From contig CAKQHO010000102.1 of assembly GCA_934234185.1 (NCBI GenBank), positions 1 through 12,329 of the forward strand: DNA of 12,329 nt, read 5' to 3'. This DNA comes from an uncultured Psychrobacillus sp. GTDB taxonomy: Bacteria; Bacillota; Bacilli; Bacillales_A; Planococcaceae. How positions within the stretch are numbered: position 1 is the stretch's first letter; every line of letters begins with the position of its first letter. The notes beneath the pieces are model-generated. The model ran no database searches, was not told the DNA's origin, and worked only from the letters and a program-made list of their open reading frames with translations. This document shows, one piece after another, positions 5,539-12,329 of this stretch. The translations under genes and the position numbers were made by a program.

Positions 5539-6729
5539 TTATACAGGGATTTCAGTACTACTCTTGATGTCTTTCTTTTCCTCTGCCTCTGGTGCCTCAA
5601 TAGGCACAGATTTATGGAGAAATGTTGCAAGTAAAATATTGATAAGCATTGCTCCAAGACCAACTGCTACCATTCCCCATATATATGGCGCAGGACTAAC
5701 ACTTCCATACATATTAGCAAAATAAGCTTGAACAGAATAATACATCGGAGAAACATAACTCATCCATTCATAAGGCCCATACATCATATCACGAGCAATA
5801 GTAGCCCCGTTAGCAATAGTTTGTATTAATAGCACTGGAATATTTATAATCATTCCTCCTTCACCTATAAGGAAGATGAACATGGCAGTGAAGTTAAACG
5901 CCACCATATAATTTAGGACCTGTTGTCCAAATAAACCAAAGAATAAGTCTCCAACAGGTTCATTTACTAGATAAGTAATACCCATTGCAGCTAATGCTGC
6001 TAATATGGCAATCATTAATGCTGTTACCTGTACATATATAAACAAGAGAGTTTTACTTGCTTTTCCACGACTTTCTTTAAAGGAAGCTACTAATTGCATG
6101 GCTGCAATCATTGCTCCTACATACCCTGCCATCGTCAAGAACATTGGTAGCATATTGTTATGCATACCATCTGGGATATCATTAATCGTTACAACATTTC
6201 CCACATAAGAGGTTTCAATCATTTCAGCCATTGCTGCAGCCTGCTCCTCAGGCACGTTGAAGTTCATTAGGACTCCTTGTGCTGTTTGTTGAGAAAACTG
6301 AGCACTTAATTGATTATTAATTTGCGTCACAATGGAAGTCATGGAGGAGGAAACCACCGTTGCTCCCGCTTCATTTACTGTAAAGTCGATACTAGAAGAA
6401 ACTTCTCCGTTTTGTATATCTGCAGAAAAGGTTTCTGGAATGTGGATTACTAGTGTTAAATCACTTTCCCCTAATTGCTCTAACGCTTCTTTATTGGAGA
6501 TATTCGTTTTAATTTCTTTAAAAGGTAAATTTTCTTTTAGTTGACCAGCTATCGTATCACCGTATTCGCCTGCATCATCATTCACAATGGCGATTGGAAG
6601 CTGATCAATATTCCCTGGGATTGCTGTATATCCAGGCAAGAATATCCCTAGCATAGCAACTGCGTAAAAAATCCCCATAAAAATAGAAGCAATAGCTCCT
6701 CTTGTCTTTAAGAACTGCGTAAATTTCAT
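5539..6729 (-). CDS. YhgE/Pip-type (ABC-2-like) membrane protein
   Basis: The 396-residue protein has one N-terminal membrane helix (about 13-33), a long outer domain (about 35-190) beginning with QLPIAIVNDDAG, and five helices near the C-terminus (about 192-216, 225-252, 262-290, 294-312 and 345-370), ending in a charged tail. This one-plus-five layout and the IAIVNDDAG motif are those of the YhgE/Pip and DUF3533 families related to ABC-2 permeases. YhgE itself is about twice as long, so this is the short form. No ATPase gene adjoins it. Function is not firmly known; relatives are phage receptors or exporters and secretion-linked membrane proteins. AGGAAGGG precedes the ATG by 10 nt. Its expression is probably set by the following padR gene. 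Confidence 0.75.
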   Translation of the reverse strand: MKFTQFLKTRGAIASIFMGIFYAVAMLGIFLPGYTAIPGNIDQLPIAIVNDDAGEYGDTIAGQLKENLPFKEIKTNISNKEALEQLGESDLTLVIHIPETFSADIQNGEVSSSIDFTVNEAGATVVSSSMTSIVTQINNQLSAQFSQQTAQGVLMNFNVPEEQAAAMAEMIETSYVGNVVTINDIPDGMHNNMLPMFLTMAGYVGAMIAAMQLVASFKESRGKASKTLLFIYVQVTALMIAILAALAAMGITYLVNEPVGDLFFGLFGQQVLNYMVAFNFTAMFIFLIGEGGMIINIPVLLIQTIANGATIARDMMYGPYEWMSYVSPMYYSVQAYFANMYGSVSPAPYIWGMVAVGLGAMLINILLATFLHKSVPIEAPEAEEKKDIKSSTEIPV

Positions 6730-6766
6730 TATTGTGTATCCCTTCCTTGTTTTAACTTATATTTTA

Positions 6767-6845
6767 ACTCTAATAAAACCACTCAAATTAGAGTACTTTA
6801 ATTAAACCACTTAGTCAGTATAATACTTTATTTTTTCCGAAGCAA
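6767..6845 (-). promoter_or_regulatory. Promoter and candidate operator of the YhgE/PadR operon
   Basis: TTGCTT (6840-6845) and TATACT (6817-6822) on the minus strand are exactly 17 nt apart, a good sigma-A promoter. Downstream of the -10 is an 8-12-8 inverted repeat, ACTCTAAT (6767-6774) and ATTAGAGT (6787-6794). The short palindrome AGTATAATACT (6817-6827) covers the -10 itself; its ends are AGTAT/ATACT, the element often reported in PadR operators. AAACCACT also repeats directly at 6776 and 6804. Several layouts for PadR binding are possible. Confidence 0.6.
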
Positions 6846-6913
6846 AGGTTTAATAAAATAGAAATATATTTTCAGTGATTTTTTGTCTAAAATAAGAAAA
6901 GCCTTCGTTTTAA

Positions 6914-6943
6914 CAAAAAAAGACACCCCAAAGTGGGATGTCT
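6914..6943 (-). terminator. Terminator of the GntR-ABC operon
   Basis: On the minus strand AGACATCCCA and TGGGGTGTCT (6921-6943) form a 10-bp stem with one U-G wobble and a 3-nt loop, followed by a T7-8 run (6914-6921). It lies 4 nt after the permease stop. Confidence 0.9.
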
Positions 6944-6947
6944 ATGA

Positions 6948-7568
6948 TTAAAATACCTTTTTCCTATAGATACGGATAGAAAACAACCATGATGCAAAGT
7001 AAATAACTAAAACGATACCCGAAGCGTAAACAAATAATTCTATATCTGAAAGCGTTAGAATCTGAGCAATCAACTCTCTTATTTTATCGTTAATAGCAAA
7101 TAAATTTGCAAGAGCAAGATAAAATGCAAATAGAACCATTACTCCAATTAATAAATATTGTGATTTAAATTTAAATGAAAAAGGAAGCATGAACGAAACC
7201 GCAAGCAAAACGATTCCAAGTATCAGTAGTATTTCCTTCCATATAAATACTTCTTCGCTTCCATGAATCAAAAAATCCCCTACATAAATGAAACATACAA
7301 ACAGTAATGTAAACACTACAGCACCAACATATTTTGATCCAACAATTTCCTTTCTCGTGTAAGGTAAGGAATTCAGTAGAGTTTGAATGCTTGCTTTTTC
7401 ATCTATGCTAAACGTATTCATCACAATGACAATACTAAACCAAATTCCTAGCCAAATAGATGAAACCTCATTACCACCACTTAATAGTAAAAAGACAACT
7501 AACATCCCTAAGAGGATCAGGAAAGTTTTCTTTTGGGCTATAATATCCTTCCACAATAATCTAAGCAT
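6948..7568 (-). CDS. ABC-2-type transporter permease subunit
   Basis: The 206-residue protein has six predicted membrane helices: about 14-31, 35-52, 81-105, 111-130, 137-158 and 177-198. Its N-terminus is LRLLWKDIIAQKK and its first cytoplasmic loop has SLPYTRKEIVGSKY, a motif common in ABC-2 permeases of Firmicutes (the PhTRxxxVxsKY pattern). The ATG overlaps the ATPase stop by 8 nt, so coupling is expected. It should form the membrane part of a half-size exporter with the ATPase just upstream. The substrate is unknown; relatives in YtrA-type operons deal with cell-wall-acting compounds or amphipathic peptides. Confidence 0.85.
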   Translation of the reverse strand: MLRLLWKDIIAQKKTFLILLGMLVVFLLLSGGNEVSSIWLGIWFSIVIVMNTFSIDEKASIQTLLNSLPYTRKEIVGSKYVGAVVFTLLFVCFIYVGDFLIHGSEEVFIWKEILLILGIVLLAVSFMLPFSFKFKSQYLLIGVMVLFAFYLALANLFAINDKIRELIAQILTLSDIELFVYASGIVLVIYFASWLFSIRIYRKKVF

Positions 7569-8430
7569 AGGAAAGTCCCCCTTGTTTTGTATAATACATA
7601 ATATCCTCTAGTGATGGTTTCTCTATCACTACCGTTTCTCCAAATATGCTCTCCACACGGTCTTTATTGCTAGTTAATGCCTCAAAGCCACTATTTGTTT
7701 TTTTAACCGATATGAATTCACGTTCAATCTCTCTGTCCAATAAATCAAGCTTACCTTTAACAATTGCATACTCTTCTTCTATTTTATAAAACTCTTTCGT
7801 AAAAATAAGACTTCCATCATGAATAAAGGTAATGTAATCCGCGATACGATCTAAGTCTGTCGTAATATGAGTAGAAAAGAAAATGGTTTTATTCTCATCC
7901 TGCATTAAATCATGCAATATATCTAAAAGCTCTCTTCGGAAAATTGGATCAAGACCAGACGTGGGTTCATCCATAATAATTAGCTCCGCATGGTGGGATA
8001 GTGCAAAAGCTAGAGAAACCTTCATTTTCATTCCCTTTGAAAAAGTCTTAATAGCTTTATTAAGTGGAAGCTCGAAGTATTCTACATAATGCTTAAAGAT
8101 ATTGTCGTCCCAGTTTTTATAAGATAGGCTCATAATTCTTTTCATTTCTTTTAACGTTAGGTGTTCGTAGTAGATGTTGTCATCATATACAAAGCCTATC
8201 CGTTCCTTTATTTCTTTTTCATGCTCCTTGTAATCCTTTCCAAAAACAGAAATGGAACCACTATCTGGTTTCAGGAGATTCATAATCAGTTTAATCGTCG
8301 TTGATTTTCCAGCACCATTACCACCGATGAATCCATTCACATAACCCTTTTTTACTGTTAAAGACAAATCCTTTATCTCAAATCCTTTAAACGATTTATG
8401 GACGTTTTGACATTCAACTACATTCTCCAT
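7561..8430 (-). CDS. ABC transporter ATP-binding protein
   Basis: The 289-residue protein has a single nucleotide-binding domain: Walker A GGNGAGKST at 36-44, a degenerate signature FSKGMKMK at 130-137, Walker B LIIMDE at 150-155, D-loop SGLDP at 158-162 and the switch His188 in STH. The usual Gln of the Q-loop is not evident (GFVYDDNIYYEHL at 79-91). The signature departing from LSGGQ is seen in the drug-immunity and BcrA/YtrB class. A C-terminal extension of about 70 residues (215-289) follows. It overlaps the GntR stop by one base (TAATG) and the permease start by 8 nt. It probably energises export by the adjoining permease. Confidence 0.92.
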   Translation of the reverse strand: MENVVECQNVHKSFKGFEIKDLSLTVKKGYVNGFIGGNGAGKSTTIKLIMNLLKPDSGSISVFGKDYKEHEKEIKERIGFVYDDNIYYEHLTLKEMKRIMSLSYKNWDDNIFKHYVEYFELPLNKAIKTFSKGMKMKVSLAFALSHHAELIIMDEPTSGLDPIFRRELLDILHDLMQDENKTIFFSTHITTDLDRIADYITFIHDGSLIFTKEFYKIEEEYAIVKGKLDLLDREIEREFISVKKTNSGFEALTSNKDRVESIFGETVVIEKPSLEDIMYYTKQGGLSYA

Positions 8431-8807
8431 TATTCATCCTCCCCATAAAGTAAAATCAGTAACTCCTTCAACTCCGTTAAGCTCATCCCCATCTCTTTAC
8501 TATTGTGGATAGCATGTAAGAGTGTTTCCTCAATGACCTTCATTTTTCTTTCCTTCATCATTTCCATGTTTTGTTCGGAAACAAAGGACCCCTTGCCAAC
8601 AATGGAATAGATAAATCCATTTTTTTCGAGCTCCTCATAGGCACGTTTTGTTGTAATGAGACTGATATTTAAGTCCTTTGCAAGCTGGCGCATGGATGGG
8701 AGTGATTCCCCCTCCAGTATTTCCCCAGTTAAGATTAACTTCTTCACCTGGTTTGTTATCTGCTCATAAATTGGCTCTTTTGAGTTATTCGAAATAATAA
8801 TTTGCAT
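8430..8807 (-). CDS. GntR-family regulator, YtrA subfamily
   Basis: The 125-residue protein has an N-terminal winged helix at about 10-75 (EPIYEQITNQVKKLILTGEI, then GESLPSMRQLAKDLNISLITTKRAYEELEKNG and the wing GKGSFVSE) and only a short two-helix tail. The small tail and the following ABC genes are the features of the YtrA subfamily. AAGAGG at 8815-8820 lies 7 nt before the ATG. It is the first gene of the operon and the upstream inverted repeat over the -10 points to autorepression, relieved when the transporter substrate, often a cell-wall antibiotic, is present. Confidence 0.9.
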   Translation of the reverse strand: MQIIISNNSKEPIYEQITNQVKKLILTGEILEGESLPSMRQLAKDLNISLITTKRAYEELEKNGFIYSIVGKGSFVSEQNMEMMKERKMKVIEETLLHAIHNSKEMGMSLTELKELLILLYGEDE

Positions 8808-8830
8808 GCAAAAACCTCTTTTATGATTAA

Positions 8831-8879
8831 TGTGTATACACTATATATACAATATACACACGCCAAATTACTTTTGCAA
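8831..8879 (-). promoter_or_regulatory. Promoter and YtrA-type operator of the GntR-ABC operon
   Basis: TTGCAA (8874-8879) and TATATT (8851-8856) are 17 nt apart on the minus strand. An inverted repeat TGTGTATA (8831-8838) with TATACACA (8853-8860) spans 14 nt of spacer and overlaps the -10. The left arm extends to the perfect palindrome GTGTATACAC (8832-8841). Binding here would block the promoter. Confidence 0.7.
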
Positions 8880-8920
8880 GTATTTATTTAAAATTTTCAG
8901 ACCTCTCTCTTGCAGACTGC

Positions 8921-8951
8921 AAAAAAATCACCTGCTCTACATGAACAGGTG
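8921..8951 (-). terminator. Terminator of the M23 peptidase gene
   Basis: On the minus strand CACCTGTTC pairs with GAGCAGGTG (8929-8951; 9 bp with one wobble, 5-nt loop) and runs into T7 (8921-8927). It begins 10 nt after the peptidase stop codon. Confidence 0.9.
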
Positions 8952-8960
8952 GTTGAAGCA

Positions 8961-10043
8961 TTATTTAAATAGCTGAGAAAAGAAGCGACCTATAGTTAGA
9001 AGAATATCGCCTAAAGTGATTGCCGTATCAAATCGATCGACTTTATCATTTTCTTTACTAGTTTTCGAGTGAGATACGGTCTCCCCTTGAATCGGCTCAT
9101 TGCCTTTCAAACGGATGCGAATAGATTTACCAGTATGATAATCCTGGGAGTCCATCACTTGGAAGTGTAAGTGTGCCTCGGAGGAATTTCCTGAGTTTCC
9201 ACACTGTCCAATTAGCTGTCCCTGCTCCACCATTTCACCTTCCTTTACTAAGATAGAGCCTTTCTTTAAATGGGCAAGCATCGAATACTCCTTATGGTCA
9301 TGCTCTATTACCACGCAATTCCCCTCGGCAATAGCCTCGTTCATTACTCCAGGAACATTATCCTCTATCCCATCGAGTACCTTTACTACCTTCCCATCAG
9401 CAGGAGCAAAAATTTCCTTTCCGTACGCATAGTAGTGTTCGTTTTGCTCTCCAGAGCCTTCAAAGGATTGCTTCTCCTTTTCTATCACTAAATCATACGC
9501 ATACCTCTGCTGCTCATAGGCATAGTGGTAATTTACGAATTCGTTGGTGCCTCCCCAAAACACAAGCCAACCTTCTGCAATAGGCATTTGATATGTATTT
9601 TTTGTATATGCTTTATCGCTTCTTGGATACGTCAAAAATGGTCTGAGATAAATACTGTGTATAACGTTCATTTCATCAAAGGCGACAGCAATTCCTTTCT
9701 GACGCTTAGTATCTAGCCAAATATATTGAGTTAGGTGATGCATCGAGGTACTCATTTCTAACTGATACTCTTTTACGCCTTTATTATAGTCCTTTCCCAT
9801 CTGTTCAAATTGCTCTAAGCTTACTAATGCTTGAAAATCTTTTATAGCTTGTGAATAAATAGGTGCAAAATTTTCTTGTATAAAGTGTCCTCCAAAATTG
9901 TCAGGAGTAATTTCTCTTCCAACGGCACTTTCCAATAGAAACACCTCTCCCTTTAGAACTTCTTCTCTTTTATACGGTAAAACTAACAAAAAAGGTTCAC
10001 TATTCGCAATTAAACAGGGCAAAGGATAGATACAGGAATGCAA
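8961..10043 (-). CDS. M23-family metallopeptidase with unclear N-terminus
   Basis: Counting from a TTG at 10043 (360 aa), the M23 domain lies at about 170-300. The first zinc ligands sit in NYHYAYEQQRYAYD (His173, Asp184), His258 is in AHL, and the second motif HLH is at 291-293. The sequence APADGKVV precedes the beta core. It should cut peptidoglycan cross-bridges outside the cell. An N-terminal region (about 55-140) resembles the DUF3887-type domain of related peptidases, and the tail (335-360) is amphipathic. No ATG or signal peptide is seen in this frame. GGAG lies only 3 nt before the TTG at 10043, whereas TTG at 9935 has AAGGGAGAGG 8 nt before it. A hydrophobic signal-like run exists in another frame at about 10066-10003, suggesting a frameshift. 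Confidence 0.75.
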   Translation of the reverse strand: MHSCIYPLPCLIANSEPFLLVLPYKREEVLKGEVFLLESAVGREITPDNFGGHFIQENFAPIYSQAIKDFQALVSLEQFEQMGKDYNKGVKEYQLEMSTSMHHLTQYIWLDTKRQKGIAVAFDEMNVIHSIYLRPFLTYPRSDKAYTKNTYQMPIAEGWLVFWGGTNEFVNYHYAYEQQRYAYDLVIEKEKQSFEGSGEQNEHYYAYGKEIFAPADGKVVKVLDGIEDNVPGVMNEAIAEGNCVVIEHDHKEYSMLAHLKKGSILVKEGEMVEQGQLIGQCGNSGNSSEAHLHFQVMDSQDYHTGKSIRIRLKGNEPIQGETVSHSKTSKENDKVDRFDTAITLGDILLTIGRFFSQLFK

Positions 10044-10053
10044 TGGCTCCAGT

Positions 10054-10059
10054 TATAAT
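10054..10059 (+). promoter_or_regulatory. Probable -10 box of the SLH protein gene
   Basis: A perfect TATAAT lies 33 nt before the TTG start; no good -35 is visible. It lies just in front of the divergent M23 start region. Confidence 0.35.
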
Positions 10060-10063
10060 AAAA

Positions 10064-10091
10064 TTTATGTGTTTATATGGAGGAATGTAAA
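10064..10091 (-). promoter_or_regulatory. Candidate promoter of the M23 peptidase gene
   Basis: TTTACA (10086-10091) and CATAAA (10064-10069) on the minus strand are 16 nt apart. A transcript from here would have only a very short leader before the TTG at 10043. The site overlaps the start region of the divergent SLH gene. Confidence 0.35.
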
Positions 10092-11765
10092 TTGAAAAAA
10101 TGGCTAGCCGCAGGTGCATTTATCGGCATGATCCTTTTAGGATATACCACTACTGCACAAGCAACATATTTTGAGGATAATATGAAAGAAGCACCGTTCT
10201 GGTACCCGGACACGCGTATTGAGAAAGTACCAGACTATTCATATGACTACTATCGCATTCAGTTAGAAAAAGATTCGTACATCACCTTTACCCTAGATGA
10301 TCCAAGCAAAGGTAAAGCTGATATATTACTATCCATTTTAGAGGATAACGGTTCAACCCATGGTCGTGATATTGCACACTTCCGATCTACCGAGGAAGAT
10401 GGAGATATAAACCAAACGGTGGAACACATACAGCTGCGGGCTGGTACTTACTATATTCGGATAGATGGTCCAGACAAAGAGGGTTATAATGCCATCTACT
10501 CCATTTCACCTTTAAAAACATCCATCGATTTAGAACCAAATGATTCAATAGCTCAAGCAAATCCCATTATGCTTAACAGCAGAGTTAGTAGTGTGGGAAG
10601 CATCTACGATGATGAGGATTTTTACTCTTTCACAATTGACAAGCCGAGCAAGGTAATACTTGAAACGGAAGCTTATATGCCAAAATCATTTTCTAATTTA
10701 AATGGTCGTTTATACATGGAGGTATTTGATGAAAGGGGGAGAATGTATTTATATACGATGTCCTCCCAAACTTGGTCTGATGATGATCTTGAAATGCTGC
10801 TACCCGGAAAATATTTTGTCAAGATCAGACGTAATGGATCGTCTTACAATCCTTATTATCACTTCACTATACATGCAGAGGAAATTACCCATCCTGAAAC
10901 CTTTAAAAATAGCCTTTTTGGAACAACGCTTCTAGCAGGCCAGGAAGTAAGAGGATTTTTATCTCATAATGATGAATACTTCTTCACTTTAGATCATGAA
11001 CAGAAGGTAAAAATAAACGTGTGGACAGACTCTCCTCAAAGAATCTCAGGCACATTACACTCAATCGATACTGCAGGAAACGAGAAGCAAATCTTGAATC
11101 GTCTCACCTACGAGTACCAAAATGGATTACTAACCATTACTGTTTTTCTGCAGCCCGGTAATTACTTATTTGAACCTAGTACATTATACTCTCAGACAGA
11201 CGAAGTGAATTATACTGTAAAGTTTGCGGAAGTTACTTATAAGGATATCCCGGAGCACTATCGTTATTATCAGGAAATCATGAGCCTATCCACAAAAGGC
11301 ATTATTAATGGATATAATGATGGAACCTTTTTGCCTACAAAGGCCATTACAAGAAGACAGGTATTCACGATGCTTTCCCGCTATGATGGATTACAACTGT
11401 CTAAAGTCAGAGATATGATACCTTTTAAGGATTTAAAGCATTTCAGTACAGATCACCAACTGATTTATCCATTTTATGAAGCTGGAATAATAGATGGCAA
11501 CAACGGCAGGATGAATCTCTCTAGCCAGTTAACACGTGCACAGCTAGCTAAAATTTTAGTGAATACTTTTGACCTGAAGCTTGAAGGGGAAGGTCTGAAA
11601 TGGAAGGATGTTTCTCCAGCTCATGGTTCCTATAAATATATTCAAATACTTGCTTCCCATGGAATTACACTTGGAGATAACGGCAACTATATGCCAAACA
11701 AGCCCGTCAGCCGTGAGCACTTTTCAGTTTTCTTAGACCGAACACTGCTACTAGTAAATAAATAA
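10092..11765 (+). CDS. Secreted surface protein with PPC-like domains and three SLH repeats
   Basis: The start is a TTG at 10092 because GGAGG (10079-10083) lies 8 nt before it; an ATG at 10077 would overlap that site. The 557-residue protein begins MKKWLAAGAFIGMILLG, a clear Sec signal peptide with likely cleavage after AQA (about residue 24). Three beta-rich segments follow at about 45-140, 145-262 and 282-382; the motifs LRAGTYYIRID, DLEPNDSIAQANPI and LLPGKYFVKI are typical of pre-peptidase C-terminal (PPC) domains. Three SLH repeats end the protein (about 383-437, 444-498, 504-557), with YKDI..., GIINGYNDGTFLPTKAITRRQ and GIIDGNNGRMNLSSQLTRAQ. SLH triplets bind pyruvylated secondary cell-wall polymer, so it is anchored in the wall. 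It has no recognisable catalytic domain. It may cooperate with the divergent M23 peptidase, with which it shares a 48-nt upstream region. Confidence 0.88.
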   Translation: MKKWLAAGAFIGMILLGYTTTAQATYFEDNMKEAPFWYPDTRIEKVPDYSYDYYRIQLEKDSYITFTLDDPSKGKADILLSILEDNGSTHGRDIAHFRSTEEDGDINQTVEHIQLRAGTYYIRIDGPDKEGYNAIYSISPLKTSIDLEPNDSIAQANPIMLNSRVSSVGSIYDDEDFYSFTIDKPSKVILETEAYMPKSFSNLNGRLYMEVFDERGRMYLYTMSSQTWSDDDLEMLLPGKYFVKIRRNGSSYNPYYHFTIHAEEITHPETFKNSLFGTTLLAGQEVRGFLSHNDEYFFTLDHEQKVKINVWTDSPQRISGTLHSIDTAGNEKQILNRLTYEYQNGLLTITVFLQPGNYLFEPSTLYSQTDEVNYTVKFAEVTYKDIPEHYRYYQEIMSLSTKGIINGYNDGTFLPTKAITRRQVFTMLSRYDGLQLSKVRDMIPFKDLKHFSTDHQLIYPFYEAGIIDGNNGRMNLSSQLTRAQLAKILVNTFDLKLEGEGLKWKDVSPAHGSYKYIQILASHGITLGDNGNYMPNKPVSREHFSVFLDRTLLLVNK

Positions 11766-11775
11766 GAAATGCAAA

Positions 11776-11811
11776 AGCCCCTATCCTGCGAAAGGATAGA
11801 GGGCTATTTTT
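11776..11811. terminator. Terminator of the SLH gene (also near the end of the 44-aa gene)
   Basis: AGCCC-CTATCCT (11776-11787) pairs with AGGATAG-A-GGGCT (11793-11805) with one bulged A and a 5-nt loop, followed by ATTTTTT. On the opposite strand it is followed by a TTTTG run and so may also end the small minus-strand gene whose stop codon lies in it. Confidence 0.85.
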
Positions 11812-11938
11812 TATCAGTTAGCTTTCCTACAATAAAACCTAAAAAAATATTTGTAATGATTAATGGTGTGGCTTCCCCAGCAATAATAAATGTCAGAATA
11901 CCTCCTACCGCTCCAATTAGTATTCCATTTATACTCAT
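11804..11938 (-). CDS. Small membrane protein, 44 aa
   Basis: The ATG at 11938 is preceded by the near-perfect site GGAGGAG at 7 nt spacing. The 44-codon frame begins MSINGILIGAVGG and ends KLTDKK. Two hydrophobic segments, at about 4-20 (NGILIGAVGGILTFIIA) and 25-38 (PLIITNIFLGFIVG), are split by GEAT, with glycine zipper-like spacing (GxxxGxxxG) that suggests a helical hairpin. The Lys-rich end would face the cytoplasm. I do not recognise the family. Minus-strand neighbours are the MFS gene upstream (79 nt away) and the SLH terminator downstream. Confidence 0.6.
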   Translation of the reverse strand: MSINGILIGAVGGILTFIIAGEATPLIITNIFLGFIVGKLTDKK

Positions 11939-12017
11939 AGAATCTCCTCCAATATTTTTATATTACTATAAAAAGAGGAAAAATAGGATTATTTAGGGAA
12001 CATCTAGCAATATGGCA

Positions 12018-12329
12018 TTACGTAAGTTTTTTTGGCATTTTCCAAAAGAATGCCACGACCAGGCAGAGAGCCATCGTGATAGCAGCAAAATAGTATGGAT
12101 AGTTTATATCGATATCAAAAAGCTCTCCACCTAAAATCGGACCAATGACATTTGCGAGAGACGTAAACATCGAATTCATACCACCAACAAACCCTTGATC
12201 GTTTCCAGCTATTTTGGATAAGTAGTTAGTCGCAGCCGGACGAATTAAATCAAATCCTACAAACACAACAAACGTTACTAACAAAACGCTCCAATACGAA
12301 TTTACTGCAGTGAGCATAAAAACTAAAAC
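12018..12329 (-). CDS. MFS multidrug-efflux-type transporter, C-terminal part (gene runs off the window)
   Basis: The frame is open to the right edge and gives the last 103 residues (VLVFMLTAVNSYW... to KMPKKLT). It contains three to four hydrophobic helices and the segment RPAATNYLSKIAGNDQGFVG, then GPILGGELFD, matching the NorA/Blt/Bmr type of drug:H+ antiporter near helices 10-12. The N-terminal part, with the proton-coupling motifs, lies outside the window, so the substrate cannot be said. Confidence 0.8.
   Translation of the reverse strand, partial: VLVFMLTAVNSYWSVLLVTFVVFVGFDLIRPAATNYLSKIAGNDQGFVGGMNSMFTSLANVIGPILGGELFDIDINYPYYFAAITMALCLVVAFFWKMPKKLT

Noticed and set aside
6005..6544. 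Plus-strand frames of 67 and 70 aa
   Set aside because: Antisense shadows of the YhgE/Pip-type gene.
7387..8089. Plus-strand frames of 74 and 68 aa
   Set aside because: Antisense shadows of the ABC permease and ATPase.
9270..9716. Plus-strand frames of 73 and 63 aa
   Set aside because: Antisense shadows of the M23 gene without start signals.
10702..10935. Plus-strand 77-aa frame
   Set aside because: Out-of-frame shadow within the SLH gene.
11769..11996. Plus-strand 75-aa frame
   Set aside because: It begins in a terminator hairpin and lies opposite the better-supported 44-aa minus-strand gene.

Overview
The window looks like a chromosomal segment of a low-GC Bacillaceae-type Firmicute. 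The reasons are strong purine-rich ribosome binding sites, frequent TTG starts, sigma-A-like promoters, a Fur-box-controlled YcgT/YumC-type ferredoxin-NADP reductase, an S-layer-homology protein, and PadR, MarR and YtrA-type GntR regulator modules. No rRNA, tRNA, CRISPR array or intact transposase is visible.

Left part (1-2600): a left edge with no gene, possibly an old mobile-element remnant; a tiny lipoprotein gene on the minus strand whose frame carries an in-frame TGA followed by 16 more protein-like codons; and a divergent FNR-type oxidoreductase gene (ycgT-like). A near-consensus Fur box lies between the two. After the reductase terminator comes a minus-strand region with a three-TM hypothetical protein and an upstream protein-like stretch spread over several reading frames (probable decayed gene). 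A NUDIX hydrolase gene follows and converges, with overlapping stop codons and a shared hairpin, on the next operon.

Middle part (2610-8810): an ECF sigma factor and its membrane-anchored partner (probable anti-sigma), overlapping by 8 nt; a divergent MarR regulator with a DUF3147-like membrane protein under a symmetrical operator; a minus-strand YhgE/Pip-type membrane protein followed by a PadR regulator; and a GntR (YtrA-like) / ABC ATPase / ABC-2 permease operon with overlapping genes and an inverted repeat covering its -10 box. Three of these four modules pair a regulator with a membrane protein or transporter, and the sigma/anti-sigma pair also signals across the membrane, so the region is a cluster of small envelope-stress or efflux units rather than one pathway.

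Right part (8961-12329): a minus-strand M23 metallopeptidase whose N-terminus lacks a clear start or export signal; a divergent secreted protein with PPC-like beta domains and three C-terminal SLH repeats; a 44-aa membrane protein on the minus strand; and the 3' end of an MFS drug-efflux-type transporter running off the right edge.

I see no clear-cut new defence or mobile system. The best leads are the Fur-box/TGA lipoprotein pair, the anti-sigma without an obvious zinc motif, the symmetrical MarR operator, the broken-looking N-terminus of the M23 peptidase, and the 44-aa membrane protein.
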